The notes under the pieces are model-generated. The model was not told the DNA's origin and did not search any database. It saw only the letters and a program-made list of their open reading frames with translations. From the NCBI GenBank assembly GCA_965262745.1, contig OZ253558.1, positions 2,480,001 to 2,544,000 on the forward strand: 64,000 nt of DNA, read 5' to 3'. Of this stretch, positions 24,285-33,732 are shown in pieces. The position numbers and the translations under genes are program-made. Each line of letters starts with the position of its first letter. Within the stretch, counting starts at the first letter, position 1. Source of the DNA: JAJECS01 sp965262745. GTDB taxonomy: Bacteria > Chloroflexota > UBA11872.

Positions 24285-27116
24285 ATGACCGTTGATGGGG
24301 CGGTCATCCCGGGACTGTTGCTGCTGGCGGCGGAGTTCATCGCACTTGCCGCCGTGGGCTACGTCGTCGCCCGCGTCGCCCTGCGGCAGCCCGATGAGCG
24401 CGTGGCGCTGGCGCAAGGGCTCGTGGTGGGGCCGGCGATCTGGGGTCTGGTCGTCAACCTGGTGATGTATGCGCTGCCAGGTCTGGCCGGGGTGCTCGCG
24501 GCCTGGGGGATCACGCTGGCGCTCGGCGCGGGTCTTGTCTGGCGCGCTCCTGGGCCCGTTCGCCCGCAACTCCGCACGACGGCGGCGTTTGTGGTCGCAG
24601 CCCTGGCGCTGTTTTGGATTGCGCTGGCGTGTCGCCAGATGCTGTCACTCGCCGACTGGATTACCCATCTGGGGCTCGCGGCCTCGATCCAGGCGGGCGG
24701 GTTTCCGCCGGTCCTGTCCTGGAATCCGGGGATTCCGGCGCCGTATCACTACGGCTTTGACATGCTGGTCGGCCTCCTGGCTCCGCCCGTTGGGCCGGAC
24801 CTGGCGTTCGTGACGGAACTGCTAGGTGCCTACCTGTGGATGAGCTTCGCCCTAACCGTGGCGACCCTTCTGCTGCGACATGGGTCGTGGGTGGTCATGG
24901 TGGCCCTGGCGCCGCTGCTGCTCACCGCCGGCGCCTGGACGCTGGCCAGCTTCCAAAACCCACCAGCCATCGCGAGCGTCCCTTTCCCGGTCGGAGCGCC
25001 GGCCGACGACCTGGCAGGGTCGCTGGGTGCAATCTACTGGCCAGCCCGCGGGTTTCCATGGCCAACCCGTATCGATGCGCCACTCGGGAATATCTGGACG
25101 CCCTCCTTTCCGCTCGCGTATGCGCTGGCCTTCATCGTGCTGGAGCGGGCGGCCGGCAGTGGCCGCCGGTGGTCATGGCTGTCCGCCCTGACGCTGGCGG
25201 CGCTGCTGGGGTTTTTGGGTCTCGTGTCCGAAGCCGTCGCCTTGGTGGTATTCGTTCTCTGGGCCGCCCTGGAAGCCGCGCCGGTCCTGACGGCCTGGCG
25301 GGCGCGCACCGAACACGTCCGGCCGGTGCTGCGCGCAGCCGCGGGGCCGGCCCTCGCGGCACTCCTGCTGGCTGCAAGCGGCGGCGTCGTCACGGGTGTC
25401 CTGACCGGTGGGTCGGGCGGCGGCCTGTCCCTTGGGTGGGCGGGCGACCTGGGCCAGGGGCAGCCGCTGGGGTCGTTCACCCAAGGGTCTGGAGGCGTCG
25501 GCCTGCTGGGCCTCGGTCCCCTCGCCGTGGCCGGTTGTGCCGCCCTGCTGGCTTGGCGCGATCGCTTCACGCTGGCGCTGGTCGCCGCGAGCGGCGTGTT
25601 CGTGCTCGCCGCCCTCACGCTGCACTACGACCCCTATCCGGTGGACATCACCCGCATGAGCGGGCACGCGCGCAATTTCGCCCTGTTGGGCCTTCTGGCT
25701 GCGCTCAGCGCCCGCATCCCTCGACTGCGGCCCCGCTGGCGCTATGCTGCCGGAGCGCTGATCTTCGCGCTCGTCACGTGGCCGACTGCCATTGCGCCGG
25801 CGCAGGCGATCGGCGTCGCGCTCGGCCGCGGCCCCCACTTCGCCAACGCCAAACTGGGGCCGCAGGAGGTCCGCGAGTGGTTTCTAGGGCGGTATGCGCT
25901 GGGACGCTTCACCAGCCAAAGCTTCATGACCGAGCGAGTGGCTGCGTATATACGCAATCACACCGCGGCGACGGACCGCATTCTCTCGCCCAGCCCGGGA
26001 GCGATGTCCGTCACCACGGGCCGTCCGAACGCGGCGGGCTTCGCGTCGTTCCCCCATCTCTTCGCCTTGGAGGGACCCGAATACTCCGACGCCGTTCGCC
26101 TGCTCGACCCGGCGGCCTTTCGGCAGCTCGGCTTCGACTACGTCCATGCGACCGACGATTGGTTGGCCGACCTGCCGCCCGACGCCCTCCGCCGACTCGA
26201 GCATCCTGCCTACTTCGAACTGCTCATTCGCGACGGCCCCGACGCTCTCTACCGCGTGCGGCCGGCGTTCTTGCAACTCGACGCACACCCCGCGTCGTTC
26301 GAGGTGCTGCGGCGGGCTGTGCCGCCGACAGCCACGGTGTATCTGTCGCCGACGATCAGTCCCAGACACGCCGCGCACGCAGCAACCGTTCTTTCCCACG
26401 CCCAGCTGTATGGCGAGGTGACATGGTCGCGGCTGCATGCACTAAGAATCCCGGTAGAGGCGAAACCGCTGGACGGGCGGACGCCCGACCTCGTGGTCGT
26501 ATCGGCGCGGCTCGCACCATCCTCGTTCCCCCTCCCCCAACAGCGCGTGCCAGTGTGGGCGAATGGCGAGATCGCCGTCTACGCCCCGGGCGGCGCGATT
26601 GCCCCGGTGGTGCCGCCACAGCCACCAACGTTCAGCGTCCGGCTCGCCGGCGTTCGCGTGGATGACGGCCGCATTACATTCACGGCAACCTTCGCCGATC
26701 GGGCGCCCGAGCGGTGGATCGGCCAGGACTGGCAGATCGTCGCCATGGACACCACCGCGCCGTGGGCCTTCCCGTGGGTTGCGCCGACCGACGGGCGCAC
26801 CTACGAGTCCGCGCAGTGGTTTGTCGGCCAACTTGCCGCCGGGTTCGGCCTCGCGAGCCACGTCTATCAGTTCGACGCCCGCGCGAGCCGCCTGAGCACT
26901 CAAGATCCTGATGGCCGCTTCACCGCGGTCCAGGCTTCCCAAGGCCAGTTGGCTCCGGGCGTCTGGACGCTGGCCGCCCGCCTGCTATCCGTCGTGCCGG
27001 CGAGCTCATGGCAGGACATGGCGCTCATCCCGATCATGCAAATCCTGGTCGCCGACAATGGCGAGGTTTCGTATGCCGTCTACGAGGGAGCCCTCAGCGT
27101 ACGACCGGCTTCCTAG
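24285..27116 (+). CDS. Large polytopic membrane protein with extracytoplasmic domain, GT-C-like (paralogue 1)
   Basis: 943 residues. About 12 hydrophobic helices fill the first 520 residues, beginning IPGLLLLAAEFIALAAVGYVV. Between early helices is WNPGIPAPYHYGFDMLVGLLAPP, a loop with aromatic and acidic residues of the kind seen in GT-C glycosyltransferases. The last 400 residues are soluble, with an AYIRNHTAATDRILSPSPG segment and a beta-rich end. I cannot name the family. A role in transferring or building cell-surface glycan is a guess. It is followed by a paralogue of the same architecture. Confidence 0.65.
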   Translation: MTVDGAVIPGLLLLAAEFIALAAVGYVVARVALRQPDERVALAQGLVVGPAIWGLVVNLVMYALPGLAGVLAAWGITLALGAGLVWRAPGPVRPQLRTTAAFVVAALALFWIALACRQMLSLADWITHLGLAASIQAGGFPPVLSWNPGIPAPYHYGFDMLVGLLAPPVGPDLAFVTELLGAYLWMSFALTVATLLLRHGSWVVMVALAPLLLTAGAWTLASFQNPPAIASVPFPVGAPADDLAGSLGAIYWPARGFPWPTRIDAPLGNIWTPSFPLAYALAFIVLERAAGSGRRWSWLSALTLAALLGFLGLVSEAVALVVFVLWAALEAAPVLTAWRARTEHVRPVLRAAAGPALAALLLAASGGVVTGVLTGGSGGGLSLGWAGDLGQGQPLGSFTQGSGGVGLLGLGPLAVAGCAALLAWRDRFTLALVAASGVFVLAALTLHYDPYPVDITRMSGHARNFALLGLLAALSARIPRLRPRWRYAAGALIFALVTWPTAIAPAQAIGVALGRGPHFANAKLGPQEVREWFLGRYALGRFTSQSFMTERVAAYIRNHTAATDRILSPSPGAMSVTTGRPNAAGFASFPHLFALEGPEYSDAVRLLDPAAFRQLGFDYVHATDDWLADLPPDALRRLEHPAYFELLIRDGPDALYRVRPAFLQLDAHPASFEVLRRAVPPTATVYLSPTISPRHAAHAATVLSHAQLYGEVTWSRLHALRIPVEAKPLDGRTPDLVVVSARLAPSSFPLPQQRVPVWANGEIAVYAPGGAIAPVVPPQPPTFSVRLAGVRVDDGRITFTATFADRAPERWIGQDWQIVAMDTTAPWAFPWVAPTDGRTYESAQWFVGQLAAGFGLASHVYQFDARASRLSTQDPDGRFTAVQASQGQLAPGVWTLAARLLSVVPASSWQDMALIPIMQILVADNGEVSYAVYEGALSVRPAS

Positions 27117-27200
27117 GCCCAATGATGCCGCTGGGCCGTAAGCTGGCACCCGCTGCGGACGGTGATCGAAGGGGTCGGCTGCGTCAGTGAGGCCGAGTGA

Positions 27201-30005
27201 ATGACCATTGAGCCGGCGGTCATCCCGGGATTGCTGCTGTTGGCGGCGGAGCTCATGGCACTCGCCGCCGTCGGCTTCGTCGTCGTCCGGGTGGTGCTGC
27301 GGCAGACGGACGACCGCGTGGCGCTGGCGCAGGGTCTCGTGGTTGGCCTGGCGTTGTGGGGCTTCATCCTCAACATCGTCCTGTATGCCATCCCGAGTCT
27401 GGCCGGTGTGCTCGTGGCCTGGGGCGTCACGCTGGCCATCGGCGCCGGACTGGCCTGGCGCGCGCCTCGACCCGTTCGTCCGCGGCTCCGCACGACGGCG
27501 GGGTTCGTGGCGGCAGTCTTGGCGCTCTTCTGGGTCGCGCTGGCCAGCCGTCAGCTCCTGGCGATCATTGACGAGTACCTCCATCTGGGACTGGCCGCCT
27601 CGATCCGCACGGGCGGATTTCACCCGCCGGTCTTTCCGTGGAACCCGGACCTTCCCACCGCCTACCACTACGGCGCCAATCTTCTGGTCGGCTTCCTGAC
27701 CCCACCGGTCGGACCCGATCTGGCGTTTGTGACGGAGCTGCTGGGCGCCTACCTCTGGATGAGCTTCGCCCTGATTGTGATCACGCTGCTGCTCCAGCGC
27801 GGGTCCTGGATCACAGCACTGGCCATAGCGCCACTCTTGCTCACGGCCGGCGTCTGGACCCAGGTCCACTACACCGCGCCACCGGGCATCCTGCGGATCC
27901 CTGCCGTGGCGCTGCTACCGACCGCGGGCGCCAGCGTGAGCACGTGGCTGCCCGAGGTCTACTGGCCGGCGGTGCGGTTTCCCTGGGCCCAAGTGCTCGA
28001 GGCTTCGCCGCCGAATATCTGGAAACCCACATTCGTGCTGGCGTATGCCTTGGCGCTCGTGGTGCTGGAGCGGGTCGCCGGTGGCGGCCGCCGCTCGTGG
28101 CCGTCGGCCCTGGCCCTGGCGGCGCTGGTCGGGTTCATGGGCCTCGCCGATGAAGCGGTCGCCGCGATGGTGCTCGGCCTGTGGGTATTGCTGGAGGTGG
28201 CCCAGTTCCTGACGGCCAGACCGCCGCGCGCGGATCGCGCTCGGTCGGCGCTGCGCGCGGCTGCGGGGCCGGTGCTCGCCGCCTTGATCCTGGTCGCTGG
28301 CGGCGGCGCCGTCACCGGCATCCTAGCCGGGTCGGGGGGAACCGGCCTGTCGCTGGAGTGGATGGGCGATCCATCGTACCGCCGGCCGATCGGCGCGTTC
28401 ACCGATGTGTCGGGCGGTCTGGGCATGCTTGGGATCGGTGTGGTCCCGGTCGCCGTCGCCACCGCGCTGCTTGCCTGGCGTGATCGTCTCGCCGTGGCGC
28501 TCGCCGTCGGCGGTGGGCTGTTCATGCTTGCCGCGCTCAGCCTGCAGTACGAGTTCTCGCGGGATGTCGCCCGGCTCGACGGGCACGCGCGAAATCTCGC
28601 CCTGCTGGGACTCCTCCTCGCGCTGAGCGTCCGCCTGCACGCCCTGCGCCGCCCCCGCTGGCGCCACGCCGTCGTCGCGTTGTTCGTTGTGTTCGTTACC
28701 TGGCCGACCGCCGTGGCTCCCGGGCGCGCCATCGCCCTCGCGCTTGGCCACGGTGTCCAAGTCACCAACCCCCAGCCCGGCGAGCCGGTGCTCCAGCTCA
28801 TCTTCGCGGGCCGCTATGTGCCCGCGCCCCCGCTGTCCGCCGGCATCGTCGCCTACGTCCGGGACCACACGGCCCTCGACGCGCGCATCCTCTCGACGAG
28901 TCCAGCCCCACTCTCGATCGCCACTGGACGCCCCAACGCTTCCGGCTTCCCGGAATTCATCCATTTCTCCCGTGTGCAGGGCTCCGACTATCTGGACGCC
29001 ATCAGGCGGCTCGAACCCGCCGCCATTCAGCGGCGCGGTTGGACCTACGTGCATGCCACGGACGACTGGCTGGCCGTGCTGCCCCCTCGCGCGCGGCGCT
29101 GGATCGAGGACCCCGCGCTCTTCACGCCCCTCGTGCGCGACGGGGCCGAGACCCTCTACCGCATCCAGCCTGCCTTCTTGCAGCTCGCGGTCGCACCGGC
29201 TCCCGAGTCCTACGAAGCCTTGCGGCAAGCCGTGCCGCCAGGCGCCACGGTCTATCTCTCGCCGTCGATCGACGGCCTGGGCTCCATTCGTGCCGCGTCG
29301 CTCCTGTCCCACGCCCGGCTGCTCGGCTATGTCCGCGTCTTTGGCGAGCACCTGCGGCCGCACTTCCCCACCGAGCCGCTCGGCCAGCAGAGCCCCGACT
29401 TGGTGGTCACCTCCGCCCGCCTCGCGCCCTCCACCTTCCCGCCCGGACAGCGCACGCCAATCTGGTGGAACAGCGAAATCGCCGTCTACGCCCCGGACGG
29501 CGCCATCGCCCAGATTCGACCGCCGCCCGAGCCGCTCTTCAGCGTCCGGTTGTCCAATGTGGAGGTCGACGGTGCGCGCATCGCCTTCACCGCCACGATG
29601 ATGGACCGCGCAGCAGGCCGCTGGACCGGCCACGACTGGATGGTCACGGCCGCGGACAAGTCGCCCTGGCGACTCCCGCGCTATTTCCATTCGAACGGAC
29701 AGCACCACGTGGAAATCCTGTGGTTTTCCGGACAGACTCCCCCAGGGCAGGGCGTCACGAGCCACGCCTACGTGTTCGACCTTCTTGCGCCCAGCCTCGC
29801 GTTCCAGGGTGACGACGGACGCTTCACCGCCGCCGGATCCGCCGGCAGGCTGAAACCTGGCAGTTGGCTCCTAGCCCTGCGGCTGCGCCGTGGGTGGTGG
29901 GAGTCAGGCTTCATCCCCGTCATGCATCTAGAGGTCGACCCCACCGGCGCAGTCACCTATCAGGTTTATGAAGGCGCCCTGGGCGTGCGGCCAATCCCCA
30001 TCTGA
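27201..30005 (+). CDS. Large polytopic membrane protein, GT-C-like (paralogue 2)
   Basis: 934 residues, colinear with the protein at 24285 throughout. Compare PTAYHYGANLLVGFLTPPVG and VAYVRDHTALDARILSTSP. The N-terminal helices and the DLAFVTELLGAYLWMSFAL stretch are nearly identical, while the soluble C-terminal half has diverged more. The start ATG at 27201 is 84 nt after the first gene, and the intervening leader is itself a copy. Tandem duplication with later divergence in the exposed domain suggests different ligands. Function not recognised. Confidence 0.65.
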   Translation: MTIEPAVIPGLLLLAAELMALAAVGFVVVRVVLRQTDDRVALAQGLVVGLALWGFILNIVLYAIPSLAGVLVAWGVTLAIGAGLAWRAPRPVRPRLRTTAGFVAAVLALFWVALASRQLLAIIDEYLHLGLAASIRTGGFHPPVFPWNPDLPTAYHYGANLLVGFLTPPVGPDLAFVTELLGAYLWMSFALIVITLLLQRGSWITALAIAPLLLTAGVWTQVHYTAPPGILRIPAVALLPTAGASVSTWLPEVYWPAVRFPWAQVLEASPPNIWKPTFVLAYALALVVLERVAGGGRRSWPSALALAALVGFMGLADEAVAAMVLGLWVLLEVAQFLTARPPRADRARSALRAAAGPVLAALILVAGGGAVTGILAGSGGTGLSLEWMGDPSYRRPIGAFTDVSGGLGMLGIGVVPVAVATALLAWRDRLAVALAVGGGLFMLAALSLQYEFSRDVARLDGHARNLALLGLLLALSVRLHALRRPRWRHAVVALFVVFVTWPTAVAPGRAIALALGHGVQVTNPQPGEPVLQLIFAGRYVPAPPLSAGIVAYVRDHTALDARILSTSPAPLSIATGRPNASGFPEFIHFSRVQGSDYLDAIRRLEPAAIQRRGWTYVHATDDWLAVLPPRARRWIEDPALFTPLVRDGAETLYRIQPAFLQLAVAPAPESYEALRQAVPPGATVYLSPSIDGLGSIRAASLLSHARLLGYVRVFGEHLRPHFPTEPLGQQSPDLVVTSARLAPSTFPPGQRTPIWWNSEIAVYAPDGAIAQIRPPPEPLFSVRLSNVEVDGARIAFTATMMDRAAGRWTGHDWMVTAADKSPWRLPRYFHSNGQHHVEILWFSGQTPPGQGVTSHAYVFDLLAPSLAFQGDDGRFTAAGSAGRLKPGSWLLALRLRRGWWESGFIPVMHLEVDPTGAVTYQVYEGALGVRPIPI

Positions 30006-30109
30006 CACACACCGCGTGCCCCGCCCGGCGCCCTAGGGGCGCCTCCGGCGTTCCAAGTATCCTCATCGCCGTACCGTACCCCGCCTCCGCATCCCGAAAG
30101 CCTCCCCAC

Positions 30110-31099
30110 ATGCCCACCCTCCGCCTCGGGCTGATCGGCTACGGACAGTGGGCGCGCAGCGCCTATGTCCCCGCGCTGCGGCTGGACGGTCGCGCGACGG
30201 TGACGGCGGTGGCCGCCCCCAGCGCCGCCACGCGCGACCGCGCCCTTGCGGAATTGGGATCCGGGCTCGCCGTGTTTCCCTCGGCCTCGGAGCTCTTGGC
30301 CGCCGGAGGCGTGGACGCCCTGGCGGTCGCAGTCCCCGATCTGGCGCACGAGGTGGTGCTGGCCGAGGCGCTCGCGTCGGGCCTGCCGCTGCTGTTCGAA
30401 CCGCCCGTCGCCTCGGACCGGTCCGGCGTGGAACGGATGCTTGGCGTGCTCCGCACCGCGCCCCAACTCGTGCATCCCGATTTGGAGCTCTCCTACCTGC
30501 CCGTCGTCGCATGCCTGCGCGAGACGCTGGACGCCGGCGCGATCGGCCAACCCCGCACCGCCCACGTCCGGCTCCAGGCTGGCTGGGGCCATCCGCCGCG
30601 GCACGCGCTGAGCGTGGTGCACATGCTGGCCGGCTGGTACCTGGACATGCTGGACCGCGTGCTCGGCTGCACGGCGCGCCGCGTGCTGATGCTCAACGGC
30701 CGGGACGCGCCGAGTCTGATGCAGTCGCGCGCCATCACCCACCTGGACTATGGCGACGTGATGGGCACGTTCCACGTCAATATCGCGGCGGTCGGCCCGC
30801 TGCGCATCGACCTTGAGGTGAACGGGACCGACGGCGACATCGTTTGCGATCCGCTGGCGGGCGCCTGGCGCCTGCGCACGCGGGAGTTTCCGCACTGGCG
30901 CCTGTCGCACCAGCCGGCCCTGGAACCGCCAGCCGGGTGGCCCGGCGTCCACGAATGCCTGCACGCGTTCCTGGACGCCGTGGAACAAGGCGCGCCAAGC
31001 ACCGACATGCGCGACGCGATCATCCGCCAGCACGAGGTCGGCCTGGCCGCCGATCGATCGTGCGAAACGGGCATGTGGGAGGACGTCCGCTCGGCCTAG
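30110..31099 (+). CDS. Gfo/Idh/MocA-family oxidoreductase
   Basis: 329 residues. An N-terminal Rossmann fold (LRLGLIGYGQWARSAYVPAL, then VDALAVAVPDLAHEVVLAEAL and GLPLLFEPPVA in the place of the EKP motif, here EPP) precedes the mixed alpha/beta substrate domain. The Lys of the family EKP motif is replaced by Pro, so catalytic activity on the standard sugar substrates is uncertain. The start follows a 104-nt gap with no notable element. Confidence 0.75.
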   Translation: MPTLRLGLIGYGQWARSAYVPALRLDGRATVTAVAAPSAATRDRALAELGSGLAVFPSASELLAAGGVDALAVAVPDLAHEVVLAEALASGLPLLFEPPVASDRSGVERMLGVLRTAPQLVHPDLELSYLPVVACLRETLDAGAIGQPRTAHVRLQAGWGHPPRHALSVVHMLAGWYLDMLDRVLGCTARRVLMLNGRDAPSLMQSRAITHLDYGDVMGTFHVNIAAVGPLRIDLEVNGTDGDIVCDPLAGAWRLRTREFPHWRLSHQPALEPPAGWPGVHECLHAFLDAVEQGAPSTDMRDAIIRQHEVGLAADRSCETGMWEDVRSA

Positions 31100-31110
31100 T
31101 TCCAACCTTC

Positions 31111-31194
31111 AGTCATTCCGAGCGCAGCGAGGAATCTAGGGTGCCACCAATGGGCACGCTGCCACTCACTCCCACGGGCGCCCACCAGGGGCGC
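31111..31194. repeat. Hairpin-rich repeat between convergent genes
   Basis: Contains CATTCCGAGCGCAGCGAGGAATC (ATTCC pairing with GGAAT), GTGCC with GGCAC, and GCGCCC (31178-31183) with GGGCGC (31189-31194). Sequences of this type are dispersed in intergenic DNA of many high-GC bacteria. It lies between the convergent oxidoreductase and DUF4202 genes and may stop transcription in both directions. Confidence 0.45.
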
Positions 31195-31243
31195 TCCTAC
31201 GCCGAGAGCCAACGCGATCGCTCCAAGGGGCGCGACCGCGGCG

Positions 31244-31849
31244 CTACACCGGATCCGCCGCCGGGTCCTCGAGAGCCTGCTCGAGGGCCGCCCGGTCGTC
31301 GGACGGCAACTCCAGTTCCAGCGCAAACTCGCGGGCCGCGGGCGACATCTTGCGCCAGGTTTTCTGCACGATGTCGGCGATCTTCGCCGCCGGATGCCGC
31401 GCGCGCAGGTCCGCGAACTGCGTCTCGAGAAAGATCAGGCAGAGCCCGTCCTCCAGCGTTTGCGCCTCGGGATCGCGCTTGAGGTCGTGCTTGCGCACGA
31501 GCTGCTGCACGCGCGCGATCTCGTCGGCACCGTAGCCGGCCTCCTTCAGGACCTGACCGACCTCGGCGGCGTGCATGGCGTGCAGTGCCGTGCGCCAGCG
31601 CAGATAGCCGTGCCGGCCGCTCGGATAATCGTCGCGGGGGATGGTCCAGCGGCGGATATGGTGGGCGCGCGCCGCCAGCAGCAGCGGCTCGCTGGCGGCG
31701 GGACGCAGACGCCGCACCCAGTCCGAGAGCATCGCGGCGTGCGTGAGCTCCTTGGGCCGGGCCTCACCGTCGACGACTAGCGTGTGCGGGTCGTCGGCGT
31801 TGGCTGCGTCGATGCGCCGGATGGCGTCGCGAAAGCGCTCGGTTTTCAC
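31244..31849 (-). CDS. DUF4202 family protein (HD-like)
   Basis: 201 residues from the GTG at 31849. Conserved stretches include ARAHHIRRWTIPRDDYPSGRHGYLRWR, VRKHDLKRDPEAQTLEDGLC and LIFLETQF. The spaced His and Asp residues suggest a metal-dependent HD-type fold, but the activity of DUF4202 is not established. It diverges from the FAD oxidoreductase with only 53 nt between starts, so the promoters must overlap. Confidence 0.8.
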   Translation of the reverse strand: MKTERFRDAIRRIDAANADDPHTLVVDGEARPKELTHAAMLSDWVRRLRPAASEPLLLAARAHHIRRWTIPRDDYPSGRHGYLRWRTALHAMHAAEVGQVLKEAGYGADEIARVQQLVRKHDLKRDPEAQTLEDGLCLIFLETQFADLRARHPAAKIADIVQKTWRKMSPAAREFALELELPSDDRAALEQALEDPAADPV

Positions 31850-31902
31850 TGGTGGATTCTCGCATGGGCCGTCGCGCCGCGGCTCGGGTATCGTGCCGCA
31901 CG

Positions 31903-32994
31903 ATGAGCGGTCAGTCGGCGGACGTTGTGATCTGCGGGGGCGGCGTGCTGGGCGCCGCCCTGGCGTACGAGCTTGCCGGGCGCGGCGCGCGGCCGTTGTT
32001 GATCGAGTCGCGCACTATCGCATCCGGGGCCAGCGGCAAGGCCGCGGGGCTCATCTCGCCGGCGTCGGACGCGCGCGCCGTCGGGCCGCTGGGATCGCTG
32101 TGGCAGGCAAGCCTGGCGCGGCATCACGAGCTGGTTCGGGAGCTGGAGGCACAGGGCACGCCGGGCTACGGGTTTCAGCTGAGCCCTTCGCTGCTCATAA
32201 CGGCCGACGCAGCCGAGGCTCAGACGTTGCGGGCGACTGCGCCTGCCCAGTGGTTGGAGCCCGACGAGGTCCGGGCCCGCTGTGCCTGGATCGACGGCCC
32301 CATCGAGGGCGGCGTGCTGCGCGAGGCTAGCGCCGAGATTGATCCCGCCGCCTTTACCCGAGCGTTGATCCAGGCCGCTGAGACTCGGGGCGCGCGCGTT
32401 CAGCATAGACGCGTGACCGGGCTGAGCCTCAACGGCCGGAGCGTCACCGGGGTGCGGCTGGACAGCCAGACCGTGCGCACGACCACGGTCGTGCTGGCCA
32501 TGGGTCCCTGGACGAGCACAGCTGCCGAATGGATTGGGTCGCCGGTGCCCGTCACCCCGCTGAAGGGACAGATTCTGCGGCTGCGCCTGCCGCCCGTCGC
32601 GGCCGAAACCCGCTTCTCGGACACCGACGGCAACTACATGACGCGCAAGGCCGACGGCCTGGTCTACGTCGGTACCACCGAGGAGCGGGTGGGATTCGAT
32701 GAGACGACGACGGCCGAGGCGCGAGACCGCATCCTGCGCCAGGCCGGACGCTTCGTCTCCGCGGTATCACAGGCGGAGGTGGTGAAACAGACTGCCTGCC
32801 TGCGTCCGCTCTCGCCCGACGGGTTGCCAATCCTGGGTGCGGCGTCGGGGCTGTCCGGCGCGTACATCGCCACGGGGCACGGACGCGCGGGCTTGCTGCT
32901 TGGCCCCGGAAGCGCCGCCGTCCTGGCCGCCCAAATCACCGGCGAATCCCCCGCCTTCGACCTCACGCCGTTCGACCCCGCACGCTTCGGCTGA
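31903..32994 (+). CDS. FAD-dependent amino acid/glycine oxidase-like oxidoreductase (DAO family)
   Basis: 363 residues from the ATG at 31903. The FAD Rossmann motif VVICGGGVLGAALAYELAGRG is at the N-terminus, with IDPAAFTRALIQAAETRGA, PLKGQILRLRLP and the C-terminal RPLSPDGLPILGA and GHGRAGLLLGPGSA typical of glycine oxidase/DadA-like enzymes. Substrate is unknown; a secondary or N-methylated amine is plausible. The frame is open to 31852 without homology. Confidence 0.82.
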   Translation: MSGQSADVVICGGGVLGAALAYELAGRGARPLLIESRTIASGASGKAAGLISPASDARAVGPLGSLWQASLARHHELVRELEAQGTPGYGFQLSPSLLITADAAEAQTLRATAPAQWLEPDEVRARCAWIDGPIEGGVLREASAEIDPAAFTRALIQAAETRGARVQHRRVTGLSLNGRSVTGVRLDSQTVRTTTVVLAMGPWTSTAAEWIGSPVPVTPLKGQILRLRLPPVAAETRFSDTDGNYMTRKADGLVYVGTTEERVGFDETTTAEARDRILRQAGRFVSAVSQAEVVKQTACLRPLSPDGLPILGAASGLSGAYIATGHGRAGLLLGPGSAAVLAAQITGESPAFDLTPFDPARFG

Positions 32995-33080
32995 CCGACA
33001 TCGGCCGTCCGCCGCGGGCGGCGGCCGACTGGCGCGCTCCCACGCTGCACGCAGCGTGGGCCACCGGGCGCACACTGGGC

Positions 33081-33178
33081 TGGCGGAGGTGCATGGGAGT
33101 CGAACCCACCTAGGACGCTGACCAGCGCCCCACAACGGTTTTGAAGACCGCGAAGGCCACCCGGCCCCTACCACCTCC
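33081..33178 (-). tRNA. selC: tRNA-Sec (UCA)
   Basis: On the minus strand the gene begins GGAGGTGG and ends CACCTCC-G-CCA, with CCA encoded at 33083-33081. The anticodon loop CTTCAAA is held by CGGT/ACCG and reads UCA (33144-33142). There is an extended D stem (GGGCC/GGCCT), an 8-bp long variable arm (GGGGCGCT/AGCGTCCT) and a TTCGACT T-loop. Length without CCA is about 95 nt, as expected for bacterial tRNA-Sec. The eighth acceptor pair is a G-G mismatch. It implies UGA recoding in this organism. selA, selB and selD are not in the window. Confidence 0.9.
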
Positions 33179-33253
33179 GCCGTCACGCTAGCAGGTTTGC
33201 CGGAAATGGCTCTGCGGCGAAGGGTGTTGGTCGGGGAGGCCACTCGATGTTGA

Positions 33254-33370
33254 CCTTCGTGCTATCCCTTGATCGACAAGTGTCGGGTGACCATGAGTGC
33301 GTACCATGACGAACGGGCGCGCATGTTGATCTTGAGAGTCCGGCACCGGAGGGAGGCCTATGGCTCGTGA
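33254..33370 (+). pseudogene. C-terminal remnant of a RelE/HigB-type toxin
   Basis: An open frame after a stop at 33251-33253 reads CRVTMSAYHDERARML and LRVRHRREAYGS, which matches the C-terminal strand pair of RelE/ParE toxins (YRV...VLRVxHRREVY). The N-terminal two thirds are missing. The last 11 nt overlap the start of the XRE gene, the usual order in HigBA-like pairs. Too short to be an active toxin. Confidence 0.55.
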
Positions 33371-33707
33371 CGCAACCGTCACGCTGACGCGGACGGCGTA
33401 TGACGCGCTGATGGCTCGGAATGAGGAGCTCGAGGACCGGCTGGACGCGATTGAAGCGGACGACGGGAGCCGGATCCCGCATGCGGTGGCGCTTGCCATT
33501 ATGCGCGGCGAGCGTCCGCTGGCCGCGTTCCGGAGCCATCGCAGCCTCACGCTGCGCGGGCTTGCCGCACGGACGGGGATCGCCGCAAGCTACCTTTCCG
33601 AAATCGAACGTGGACGCAAACCGGGCTCGGCAGCAGCGCTGGCCCGCATCGCCACCGCACTGGACACCACGGTCGACGCCCTGCTGAGCGACGCAGCGCC
33701 GGGATGA
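33360..33707 (+). CDS. XRE-family helix-turn-helix protein, antitoxin-like
   Basis: 115 residues. An N-terminal segment ARDATVTLTRTAYDALMARNEEL with coiled-coil character precedes the HTH_3 domain (SHRSLTLRGLAARTGIAASYLSEIERG and ALDTTVDALL). GGAGGGAGG just before the ATG is a good ribosome site. The overlap with the toxin remnant indicates a HigA-like antitoxin that has lost its toxin and may now act as a repressor. Confidence 0.82.
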   Translation: MARDATVTLTRTAYDALMARNEELEDRLDAIEADDGSRIPHAVALAIMRGERPLAAFRSHRSLTLRGLAARTGIAASYLSEIERGRKPGSAAALARIATALDTTVDALLSDAAPG

Positions 33708-33732
33708 AGTCTCGGCGAGCGTGGCCATTGGC

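Noticed and set aside
31903..32994. Selenoprotein next to tRNA-Sec
   Set aside because: The TGA ending the FAD oxidoreductase comes at the normal family length, and nothing conserved follows. No UGA-interrupted redox gene was found in the window.
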